A DNA stretch of 7,763 bases from an uncultured cyanobacterium (GTDB lineage: Bacteria; Cyanobacteriota; Cyanobacteriia; Cyanobacteriales; Chroococcidiopsidaceae). The notes beneath the pieces are model-generated. The model was given only the letters and a program-made list of their open reading frames with translations, had not been told where the DNA came from and did not search any database. The translations under genes and the position numbers were made by a program. Shown here piece after piece: positions 1-4,956 of this stretch. Where the stretch lies: positions 1 through 7,763 of the forward strand of contig CAMIFA010000205.1 of NCBI GenBank assembly GCA_946221495.1. Reading direction: 5' to 3'. Numbering within the stretch: the stretch's first letter is position 1; every line of letters begins with the position of its first letter.

Positions 1-53
1 TGAGGTTTAAGAATCCCCATCCTCGCTTAAAAGCAGGGTGGGGAGGATGTCAA
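1..53 (+). mobile_element. Right end of an IS200/IS605-family (TnpB-type) element
   Basis: A strong imperfect hairpin occupies 14-44: TCCCCATCCT (14-23) pairs with AGGGTGGGGA (35-44) with one G-T wobble, C24 is bulged, GC/GC extends the stem, and the loop is TTAAAA. It is followed by GGATGTCAAG. A GC-rich hairpin followed by GAGGATGTCAA is the layout I know from right ends of cyanobacterial IS605/IS1341-type elements, where TCAA is the right cleavage tetranucleotide; that puts the junction at about base 53. In such elements the right end also forms the 3' part of the TnpB guide RNA (omega RNA/reRNA), with the flank as guide. No tnpB coding is visible because the body would lie to the left. 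A plain transcription terminator is the alternative, but no T-run follows. Confidence 0.55.
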
Positions 54-86
54 GATGTTCGCGTCGTCCATCAAGTTAAGTATTTC

Positions 87-128
87 CTAGTAGTACCGGA
101 GCTTAATCTTTATCTTGTAAGCTACTAG
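87..128. repeat. Nested inverted repeats downstream of the dioxygenase gene
   Basis: CTAGTAG (87-93) and CTACTAG (122-128) are perfect inverted copies. Inside them AGCTTA (100-105) and TAAGCT (118-123) form a second pair that overlaps the outer one by two bases, so the two stems compete. The site lies 30-70 bp past the stop of the minus-strand dioxygenase gene and could help end its transcript, but there is no T-run, so I do not call a terminator. Confidence 0.3.
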
Positions 129-159
129 CTGCTAATTGTCTCGTTCAGATTTCTATCTT

Positions 160-918
160 TCAAGCAATTTCCAGCCCAATATCAAATGTACCCACGTAGC
201 CTTCTGCTTCTTTAGTAAGCTGGAGTAGTAGTTGCTCACCCTCCCCACCAAAGATGCCATCTTGATCATTCTTTATCGTGCGTTGCCCAATGGCAGCATA
301 AGGAGGCTGCGCGTAGATTTGATCGGTAAGAGCATCCTCGAAGTAAAGCTGTGATGTAAATTCATAACTGGGTTGGGACACGGAATGAGTGCGAATCTTA
401 AAGTGGATGTGAACAGTTCTACCTTGATACCAACCAGGATAAATTGTCAGAAACTGAGCGGTTCCATTTGCATCCGTGATTTGATAACCACGCAAAAACT
501 TTTTGCCAACCGTATTGAAGCTTGGATCAGTCACATCCGAATAGATACCTTCGGCATCACAGTGCCAAATATCCACAGTTGCACCCTTCAGGGGCGTACA
601 GGAGCCTTCATTGACCTTAGAGACATGAAACACTAAACGCAACGGTACTCCCTGCTTCACTGAATTGTCTGAGGGATCTGAGCGGATATCGGAGCGCTTA
701 AGCTTTTCATCCACAAAATAAGGTCCTTGAGTTTGTTGAGGTTTTACCCTGCATGAAGGAGTCGGTGTCTGAGATGTATTCGTCGGTTCTACTGCGGCAG
801 ACTGTTGGCGTAAGCATCCCACAAGTGATATGGCTGCTGTACCGCTAAGAAAGCCAAGCACTTCTCGTCGCTTAAACATAGAGGCAACTGAGATTCTCTG
901 CACAAGGTCTTTTTTCAT
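160..918 (-). CDS. Exported intradiol ring-cleavage dioxygenase, probable Tat lipoprotein
   Basis: Intradiol dioxygenases use non-haem Fe(III) and O2 to cleave catechol-type rings between the two hydroxyls. From the ATG at 918 the protein has 252 residues. KRREVLGFL near residue 16 resembles a twin-arginine signal and SLVGC ends in a lipobox cysteine (C35), so the enzyme is probably exported folded and lipid-anchored. The fold starts with QTQGPYF (62-68), the usual N-terminal landmark. The four iron ligands expected from protocatechuate 3,4-dioxygenase are present: Y126 (DAEGIYS), Y164 (YPGWY), H170 and H172 (HIHF); R167 matches the conserved arginine just before them. It ends in the typical GTFDIGLEI. 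An in-frame TTG at 933 would add five residues but has no ribosome binding site; the ATG has only a weak one. The gene stands alone, with no aromatic pathway genes nearby. The fold and chemistry are well supported; the substrate is unknown. Confidence 0.88.
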   Translation of the reverse strand: MKKDLVQRISVASMFKRREVLGFLSGTAAISLVGCLRQQSAAVEPTNTSQTPTPSCRVKPQQTQGPYFVDEKLKRSDIRSDPSDNSVKQGVPLRLVFHVSKVNEGSCTPLKGATVDIWHCDAEGIYSDVTDPSFNTVGKKFLRGYQITDANGTAQFLTIYPGWYQGRTVHIHFKIRTHSVSQPSYEFTSQLYFEDALTDQIYAQPPYAAIGQRTIKNDQDGIFGGEGEQLLLQLTKEAEGYVGTFDIGLEIA

Positions 919-1193
919 TGCGTTTACTACCAAATAAAATGATCGAACATAAAACTGCGCTGTCGCTGGTTTCTATTACCATTCAGCAATTGTGTTGATT
1001 GGCGATCGCCGATCATTGTCTTTAATGTCAGTTCTGATGTGTTCACCACATAGCTATTTACCAAGAAACTGAGCGCTTAATCCACTCGCATCAACGAGTT
1101 TTTACCTTCTTTGCCCAACCACATTTATGTCCATAACCAACAGCTACTCCATTACTTTTATTGCATCTGTAGAGGTAATAGGCATCTGTAGTT
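919..1193. other. Non-coding stretch upstream of the dioxygenase gene
   Basis: No convincing complete gene is seen. It should contain the minus-strand promoter of the dioxygenase, but no clear -35/-10 pair stands out. A HIP1 octamer lies at 1002-1009. GCATCTGTAG occurs twice as a direct repeat (1163-1172 and 1182-1191). The minus strand is open from 1222 down to a TGA at 1093-1091, without an ATG, and reads like protein (see findings). Confidence 0.5.
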
Positions 1194-1334
1194 CTACAAA
1201 GTAAAAGCAGTTTTAGAAACTTCTACTACTTGATCTGGATACTTTAACAACCGTAATTGATGCTGACCATTAATCCAACTTATTCCTTCCGTAACCCAAG
1301 TAATGTCTCCTACTTTAACGTTATAAAACTTCAT
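1194..1334 (-). CDS. Small hypothetical protein, 46 residues
   Basis: This ORF runs from ATG (1334-1332) to TAG (1196-1194). It begins MKFYNVKVGDITWVTEG and continues with INGQHQLRLLKYPDQ before ending VSKTAFTL. The composition is protein-like: alternating hydrophobic and charged residues suggest short beta strands, and the two Trp and KVGD/YPDQ turns are not what random AT-rich DNA usually gives. I do not recognise the family and propose no function. There is no signal peptide or membrane segment. No Shine-Dalgarno sequence precedes the ATG, which weakens the case, though many cyanobacterial genes lack one. Just past the stop another frame stays open for about 40 codons, so this may be the front part of a gene broken by a frameshift. 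It lies alone between two minus-strand genes, more than 200 bp from each. Confidence 0.45.
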   Translation of the reverse strand: MKFYNVKVGDITWVTEGISWINGQHQLRLLKYPDQVVEVSKTAFTL

Positions 1335-1566
1335 GGTTCGCAACCATTTGCTGCTAAGCTTTCAAGTCTTTAACTGTTAATTAGGGGATGTACAGTTAAC
1401 CAAAGCTAGGAAGTCGCCCCCCTAGCTCGGTTTCAGCACTGGATTTAAATCTTGAGGGAAGCGATCACCGGCTTGATTGCACAAGATTAGCCATTAAAAA
1501 CAATCTGGTTATTAACTTCCACTAGCCTATACTAGCTCGTACCTTAGAGCAAAGGCGATGCAATAG
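1335..1566. other. Intergenic spacer with two inverted repeats
   Basis: No gene is seen. TTAACTGT (1370-1377) and ACAGTTAA (1392-1399) are perfect 8-bp inverted arms around a 14-base loop. AGCTAGG (1404-1410) and CCTAGCT (1421-1427) are perfect 7-bp arms around a 10-base, C-rich loop. The two sit side by side, upstream of the small ORF and 140-200 bp downstream of the Spy-like gene. They could be structured RNA at the end of the Spy-like transcript or an upstream site of the small ORF. Neither is followed by a T-run. Confidence 0.4.
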
Positions 1567-2175
1567 TTAAGACTGCTGAGACTGACGATCTTGGCGTTTT
1601 TGCTGGCGCAACTCTTGCAGTTGTTGCCTTTGTTGCTCAGTAAAAACTGCATCCATCTTAGTTTTAGTATTCTGGCGAATAGCTTGTATTTGGGCTTTCT
1701 GCTCAGCTGTGAGAATAGCATCCATTTGTTGACGGCTAGCAGAGCGAATTTCCCTCATCTGAGTTCTTTGGGCATCGGTTAGTCCACTGATTCTGGGGAA
1801 ACCATGACCTCTTCCCTTACCAGGTGATGATTGTTGTAATTGTTGCCTTTGTTGCTCAGTCAGAACTGCATCCATCTTAGTTTTAGTATCCTGGCGAATT
1901 GCTGCCATTTGGGCTTTTTGTTCGGCTGTGGGGATAGCATCAATCTGTTGACGGCTAGCTTCGTGAATTTGTCGCAGTTGAGTCTTTTGGGCAGCGGTTA
2001 GTCCGGTAAGACGTTCAAACTTTGAACCATGTCGTCTTGATCCTTCTTCTCGTTGCTCAGTTGGTGGCGATGTCTGTGCCATTAGAGTAGATTGATCGGC
2101 GATCGCCTTAGTTGTGATCAAACCGCCGCCAATTAAAACAGATGCAGCAGATAGAACTAACAGTTGCTTAATCAT
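1567..2175 (-). CDS. Periplasmic Spy/CpxP-like LTxxQ-motif protein with internal duplication
   Basis: Members of the Spy/CpxP/ZraP group are small helical periplasmic proteins that act as chaperones or as stress/metal sensors feeding back on a two-component system. From the ATG at 2175 the protein has 202 residues. Residues 1-26 form a signal peptide (MIKQLLVLSA..., ending TTKAIA before DQS), so the mature form is exported. The body is two near-copies, 58-114 and 131-187, identical at 45 of 57 positions. Each carries LTxxQ-type motifs (LTAAQ, PTAEQ, LTEQQ; then LTDAQ, LTAEQ, FTEQQ) spaced 23 residues apart. The linker (about 115-130) is rich in Gly, Ser and basic residues; the C-terminus is Gln/Arg-rich. 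There is no Cys and very few His, so strong metal binding is not evident. An upstream in-frame ATG at 2214 lacks a ribosome binding site and would spoil the signal peptide; AAGGA lies about 11 bases before the chosen ATG. It is divergent from the regulator/kinase pair, which it probably modulates or depends on. Confidence 0.82.
   Translation of the reverse strand: MIKQLLVLSAASVLIGGGLITTKAIADQSTLMAQTSPPTEQREEGSRRHGSKFERLTGLTAAQKTQLRQIHEASRQQIDAIPTAEQKAQMAAIRQDTKTKMDAVLTEQQRQQLQQSSPGKGRGHGFPRISGLTDAQRTQMREIRSASRQQMDAILTAEQKAQIQAIRQNTKTKMDAVFTEQQRQQLQELRQQKRQDRQSQQS
1615..1785 (-). repeat. Intragenic 171-bp tandem duplication, copy B
   Basis: This copy encodes the second 57-residue unit of the LTxxQ protein (GLTDAQ to QQLQ). 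Compared with copy A at 1834-2004 (offset 219 bp), it shares long identical runs, for example 26 bases at 1645-1670 matching 1864-1889. Confidence 0.9.
1834..2004 (-). repeat. Intragenic 171-bp tandem duplication, copy A
   Basis: This copy encodes the first 57-residue unit of the LTxxQ protein (GLTAAQ to QQLQ). The copies are separated by a 48-bp linker encoding 16 residues. Twelve residue differences separate the two units, most of them conservative (K/R, Q/E, I/M, D/N). Confidence 0.9.
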
Positions 2176-2244
2176 GACAATTGAAATCCTTGCTAATAGT
2201 GAATGTAGTGTCATGTTTTAATTAAGCCAACTGAAAATTACAGC

Positions 2245-2274
2245 TTGACCAAATCTAAATTACAGTTTTGTAAT
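2245..2274 (+). promoter_or_regulatory. Candidate sigma-70-type promoter for the response regulator
   Basis: TTGACC (2245-2250) and TGTAAT (2269-2274) each match the consensus at five of six positions and are 18 bp apart. Transcription would start near 2281, giving a leader of about 90 nt. The -10 lies inside the right arm of the palindrome at 2256-2277. Inferred from sequence only. Confidence 0.35.
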
Positions 2275-2277
2275 TTA
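2256..2277. promoter_or_regulatory. Perfect palindrome, candidate operator in the divergent spacer
   Basis: TAAATTACA (2256-2264) and TGTAATTTA (2269-2277) are perfect 9-bp inverted arms around GTTT. AAATTACAG also occurs 22 bp upstream (2235-2243 and 2257-2265), two helical turns away, as direct-repeat half-sites of OmpR-type regulators often are. The site overlaps the candidate promoter and sits between the Spy-like gene and the response regulator gene, so it could control both. Confidence 0.45.
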
Positions 2278-2290
2278 AGTAGCCTGGTTG

Positions 2291-2337
2291 TCGTCGGTAC
2301 TCCGCCGAAGCTGCATCGGCGGGGCGCTGTCCGATGA
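2291..2337 (+). other. GC-rich stem-loop in the response regulator leader
   Basis: CCGCCGA (2302-2308) pairs perfectly with TCGGCGG (2316-2322) around a 7-base loop. An outer stem, TCGTCGG (2291-2297) with CCGATGA (2331-2337), closes it with one G-T wobble. The block is much richer in GC than its AT-rich surroundings, suggesting a dispersed palindromic repeat (REP-like) or a structured leader. It is not followed by a T-run, so a terminator is unlikely. Confidence 0.5.
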
Positions 2338-2357
2338 CTTCGTGAAGATACAATAAG

Positions 2358-2373
2358 AGTCTCGGGTGAGACT
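2358..2373 (+). promoter_or_regulatory. Hairpin enclosing the ribosome binding site of the response regulator
   Basis: AGTCTC (2358-2363) and GAGACT (2368-2373) form a perfect 6-bp stem around GGGT, ending exactly one base before the ATG at 2374. The only Shine-Dalgarno-like sequence, GGTGAG, spans the loop and right arm, so folding would hide it from the ribosome. Confidence 0.45.
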
Positions 2374-3051
2374 ATGCATATTCTATTTATTGAAGACGAG
2401 GCAAAGATCGCTAACTTTGTCAACGCTGGACTAAGGGAACACGGGTTTGTTGTTGATTACTGCGATGATGGTAATGAGGGCTATTATCGTGCCATAGACA
2501 ATGAATACGACGTGGTGTTGCTCGACATCATGGTTCCCGGAAAAGATGGGCTAGCGATTCTTAAAAGCTTGCGCCAAGCTCATCGGAATGTGCCTGTAAT
2601 TTTGCTAACTGCTCGTAATGAATTGGATGACCGCATTGCCGGACTAAATCTTGGCGCGGATGATTATATTGCCAAACCATTTTTTGTTGAGGAGCTGGTT
2701 GCCCGCATCCATGCAGTAGTGCGTCGCAGTGTAGGCGATCGCCAAAACATCCTCAGTGTTGGACCGCTCAAACTAGACTGCATCACTCGCGAAGTCACTT
2801 GCAATCAACACGCAGTGGAACTGACCACCCGCGAATTCAATCTTTTAGAGTACCTGATGCGCTCTCCTGGGCGAGTGTTCACCCGCACGCAAATTTTGGA
2901 GCACGTCTGGGGCTATGATTTTAACCCAACTACCAATGTTGTCGATGTGTGTGTGCAAAGAATTCGCAAGAAGCTTGACCCGATTGGGGGATCTGGCTGG
3001 CTAGAAAGTGTGCGGGGAGTTGGATATCGGTTTCGTCAACCGGAGTCTTAA
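2374..3051 (+). CDS. OmpR/PhoB-family response regulator
   Basis: A cytoplasmic DNA-binding regulator of 225 residues, the normal length for the family. The receiver domain covers about 1-118: acidic pocket E7/D8, phospho-acceptor D51 (VVLLDIMVPG), T79 (LLTA) and K101 (AKPF). After a short linker, a winged-helix DNA-binding domain covers about 127-222 (ELTTREFNLLEYL, the recognition helix region around NVVDVCVQRIRKKL, and the wing RGVGYRF). All key residues are present, so it should be active. It most resembles the CusR/CopR-like subgroup that partners metal-type kinases, but the signal cannot be inferred from the regulator. The kinase gene starts 3 bp after its stop, so the two are cotranscribed. 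The divergent Spy-like gene is a likely target, and the palindrome at 2256-2277 a candidate binding site. Confidence 0.93.
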   Translation: MHILFIEDEAKIANFVNAGLREHGFVVDYCDDGNEGYYRAIDNEYDVVLLDIMVPGKDGLAILKSLRQAHRNVPVILLTARNELDDRIAGLNLGADDYIAKPFFVEELVARIHAVVRRSVGDRQNILSVGPLKLDCITREVTCNQHAVELTTREFNLLEYLMRSPGRVFTRTQILEHVWGYDFNPTTNVVDVCVQRIRKKLDPIGGSGWLESVRGVGYRFRQPES

Positions 3052-3054
3052 TTT

Positions 3055-4533
3055 GTGAAACGTTCTTTCCGGACTCGTATCGCCCTTGGATCTGCTGTTC
3101 TAGCTGGTAGTGCGCTTGTGGGATTTGGCATGACTTCTTGGTGGCTAATTTACCAAGCTAAAGTTAGTCGTCTGGATGAAGCGATAAAAAGTCAGTTGCT
3201 CCGCGCAGGTCGTCCACATATGCGCTCTTGGCAGTTTGACAAAGTTTTATCGCCGCAAATATTTGGCACAGATGCGGAAACACCGATCGCTCTTTTAGTC
3301 AAGGACTCGGATGGTAACACGCTTTATCAGTCTGATAATTGGTCTACAGAGCTTGAGGTGAATAACCTAGTGCGAGCCTTAAGAGGCAAGCCGCCCTTGG
3401 CGGCATCGCGTCAGCTACCTTCAAAGCCAGAACCTTCAGAAAGACCGCGATTGCGTTATGCGCCGCCACCGCGATTTGCGACACAACATACATCAACAGG
3501 AACCTGGCGCGTTGGTGCAGCCACCTTTCCCTATACTCAAGCGGCGATCGCTGTTAACCTCAAAACAGTTGATCGCGAAATGTTAGCTATCCGCAACATC
3601 TTCCTAATTTCAATATTTATTGTCCTGTTTCTAATTACTGGTGGTGCGTGGTGGCTGTCGGGAAAGGCTCTGCAACCGATCCGGCGATTAACTAGGGCAA
3701 TTGAACAAGTAACTGTCCTCGGTTTGGATCAACGGGTGCCGATTGGTGCAACTGATGTAGAATTTGTGGAATTAATTCAGGTATTTAACCAGATGTTAGA
3801 AAGCCTGGAACGCAGCTTTAAACAGGCTTCTCGCTTCAGTGGTGATGCAGCGCATGAACTTAAAACACCACTAGCAATTCTTCAAGGAGAACTGGAACGA
3901 ACCTTGCAACAAGCGGAAGCTGGGTCAGAGGTGCAGCAAAGCCTAAGTAGTTTGCTAGATGAAGTGCGTCGCCTAAGTGGAATTGTGCGGAAACTTCTGT
4001 TACTTTCTTTAGCTGATGCCGGACGCATGAGTTTGCAGCGAGTTCAAGTAAACTTGTCGGAGATTTTGGATCAGATGCAGGAAGATATTGAACTGCTAGC
4101 ACCACACCTTCAGGTGCAAACAGAAATTACTAGCCAATTGCGGGTACAGGGCGATCGCGATTTACTTACCCAAGTTTTGCAAAACCTGATCAGCAATGGA
4201 ATTAAGTACAATCTTCCGGATGGCTGGATCAAGATTTATGCTCGACAACAGCAAGCAACTGTATTACTCACAATTACTAATTCCTCTAAAAATATCCCCC
4301 CGAGCGATCGCGATCGCATTTTTGAGCGGTTTCATCGCGGCGATCCAGCGCGGACTCGTAAAGTTGAAGGCACAGGGTTAGGACTAAGTTTATCAAGGGA
4401 AATTGCCAGAGCGCACGGCGGTGATTTAACACTTGACTCAACGCCATTTTATCAGACTGCGTTTACCTTAACTCTACCCTTGGACAAACCCCAAGAAGGA
4501 CGAGTTGGAGATCTCTTGCCAAAAGTCATTTGA
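3055..4533 (+). CDS. Membrane sensor histidine kinase, HAMP-HisKA-HATPase (CusS/CpxA-like layout)
   Basis: A 492-residue inner-membrane kinase expected to phosphorylate the regulator encoded just upstream. Domains in order: TM1 about 8-33; a periplasmic sensor part about 34-176 with a Pro-rich stretch near 120-140; TM2 about 181-202; HAMP about 203-257; HisKA with FSGDAAHELKTPLAIL, where H267 is the phospho-acceptor; HATPase about 365-477 with N box QNLISNGIKYN, F box RIFERF and G2 box GTGLGLSLSREIARAHGG. The G1 box, normally DxGxG, reads NSSKN (409-413), so the adenine-contacting Asp is Asn; related kinases of this type can have degenerate G1 boxes, so activity is still likely. Translation starts at GTG (3055), with CGGAG nine bases upstream inside the regulator's last codons, suggesting coupled translation. 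The sensor part has few His/Met/Cys, so metal sensing is not shown. Confidence 0.92.
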   Translation: MKRSFRTRIALGSAVLAGSALVGFGMTSWWLIYQAKVSRLDEAIKSQLLRAGRPHMRSWQFDKVLSPQIFGTDAETPIALLVKDSDGNTLYQSDNWSTELEVNNLVRALRGKPPLAASRQLPSKPEPSERPRLRYAPPPRFATQHTSTGTWRVGAATFPYTQAAIAVNLKTVDREMLAIRNIFLISIFIVLFLITGGAWWLSGKALQPIRRLTRAIEQVTVLGLDQRVPIGATDVEFVELIQVFNQMLESLERSFKQASRFSGDAAHELKTPLAILQGELERTLQQAEAGSEVQQSLSSLLDEVRRLSGIVRKLLLLSLADAGRMSLQRVQVNLSEILDQMQEDIELLAPHLQVQTEITSQLRVQGDRDLLTQVLQNLISNGIKYNLPDGWIKIYARQQQATVLLTITNSSKNIPPSDRDRIFERFHRGDPARTRKVEGTGLGLSLSREIARAHGGDLTLDSTPFYQTAFTLTLPLDKPQEGRVGDLLPKVI

Positions 4534-4537
4534 CTTT
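4522..4537. repeat. Perfect inverted repeat at the kinase stop codon
   Basis: AAAGTCA (4522-4528) and TGACTTT (4531-4537) are perfect arms around TT; the kinase TGA stop lies in the right arm. It lies between two convergent genes, where a two-way terminator might be expected, but it is AT-rich and lacks a T-run, so that role is doubtful. Confidence 0.3.
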
Positions 4538-4548
4538 GAGACGCAGTT

Positions 4549-4734
4549 TTACTGACCTTCCTGTTCATCCAGTGTCGGTTCAGCATCAACTAAAGTCACC
4601 TCGCCATTGTCTATCTGCCTAGCTAGTTTAAGTAAGACATCAGCTAAGACAATCGGTACTCTAATAGTGCGTGTAGTGCCAAGCCTCCAAGAAGGCGCTG
4701 GACCGCGCTTACCAGGTCGGGAACTATTTAACAC
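4549..4734 (-). CDS. Small protein with TIRVP strand-helix motif, possibly ribbon-helix-helix-like
   Basis: A 61-residue protein starting at GTG (4734-4732), with AGGA six bases upstream, one of the better ribosome binding sites in the window. Residues 8-17 (GKRGPAPSWR) are basic. TRTIRVP (21-27) looks like a beta strand and is followed by an amphipathic helix, about 28-42 (VLADVLLKLARQID); the tail is acidic (DAEPTLDEQEG). Short cyanobacterial proteins with a basic start, a TIRVP-like strand and one helix are familiar to me as uncharacterised, often multicopy genes, and the strand-helix order recalls ribbon-helix-helix (CopG/Arc) DNA-binding proteins, although the second helix is short or missing. 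It converges on the kinase gene (15 bp between stops) and is divergent from the sugar operon. A DNA-binding role, perhaps on the palindromes at 4768-4806, is only an inference. Confidence 0.65.
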   Translation of the reverse strand: MLNSSRPGKRGPAPSWRLGTTRTIRVPIVLADVLLKLARQIDNGEVTLVDAEPTLDEQEGQ

Positions 4735-4767
4735 AAGTTTTCCTGTTAAAAACTATGAAGTTTCTCA

Positions 4768-4806
4768 TAAACTTGTCACAAGTTTACAAAACCTGTCACA
4801 AGTAAT
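4768..4806. promoter_or_regulatory. Tandem palindromes, candidate operator of the sugar transporter operon
   Basis: TAAACTTGT-C-ACAAGTTTA (4768-4786) is a perfect palindrome with 9-bp arms. A second, imperfect copy lies 20 bp further on (4788-4806), with core ACCTGTCACAAGT against ACTTGTCACAAGT. A third CACAAGT half-site (4732-4738) overlaps the start codon of the small minus-strand gene. Two sites about two helical turns apart suggest cooperative dimer binding by a repressor or activator. The site lies about 150-190 bp before the binding-protein gene and 34-74 bp from the divergent small gene. Confidence 0.5.
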
Positions 4807-4945
4807 ATGTATGCTGGAAATTGTGGAAACGTCAAGGGGTAGCGCCATTATTTATCAAAGTTGACAGACAATTACTGTTAGCTTCAAGCATCGCTGCTGC
4901 CTTTAAAATAAGCGTTTTAGCAGACTTTTAATAAAGCATTTATAT

Positions 4946-4949
4946 GGAG
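4946..4949 (+). promoter_or_regulatory. Ribosome binding site fixing the GTG start of the binding protein
   Basis: GGAG, seven bases before GTG at 4957, is a strong Shine-Dalgarno sequence and supports this non-ATG start, which also leaves a well-formed lipoprotein signal peptide. Confidence 0.75.
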
Positions 4950-4956
4950 ATATAAC

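Noticed and set aside
919..933. TTG start extending the dioxygenase by five residues
   Set aside because: No ribosome binding site precedes it, and the ATG at 918 gives a more usual signal peptide; both remain possible.
2176..2214. Upstream ATG for the Spy-like protein
   Set aside because: It adds 13 residues before a well-formed signal peptide and has no ribosome binding site, whereas AAGGA precedes the ATG at 2175.
4607..4864. Plus-strand ORF of 85 codons over the small TIRVP gene
   Set aside because: It is antisense to the better supported minus-strand gene, runs through the palindromes, and its translation has no recognisable features.
4861..4866. TTGACA as the -35 box of the sugar operon
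   Set aside because: It matches the consensus, but no acceptable -10 lies 16-18 bp downstream, so I did not call a promoter.
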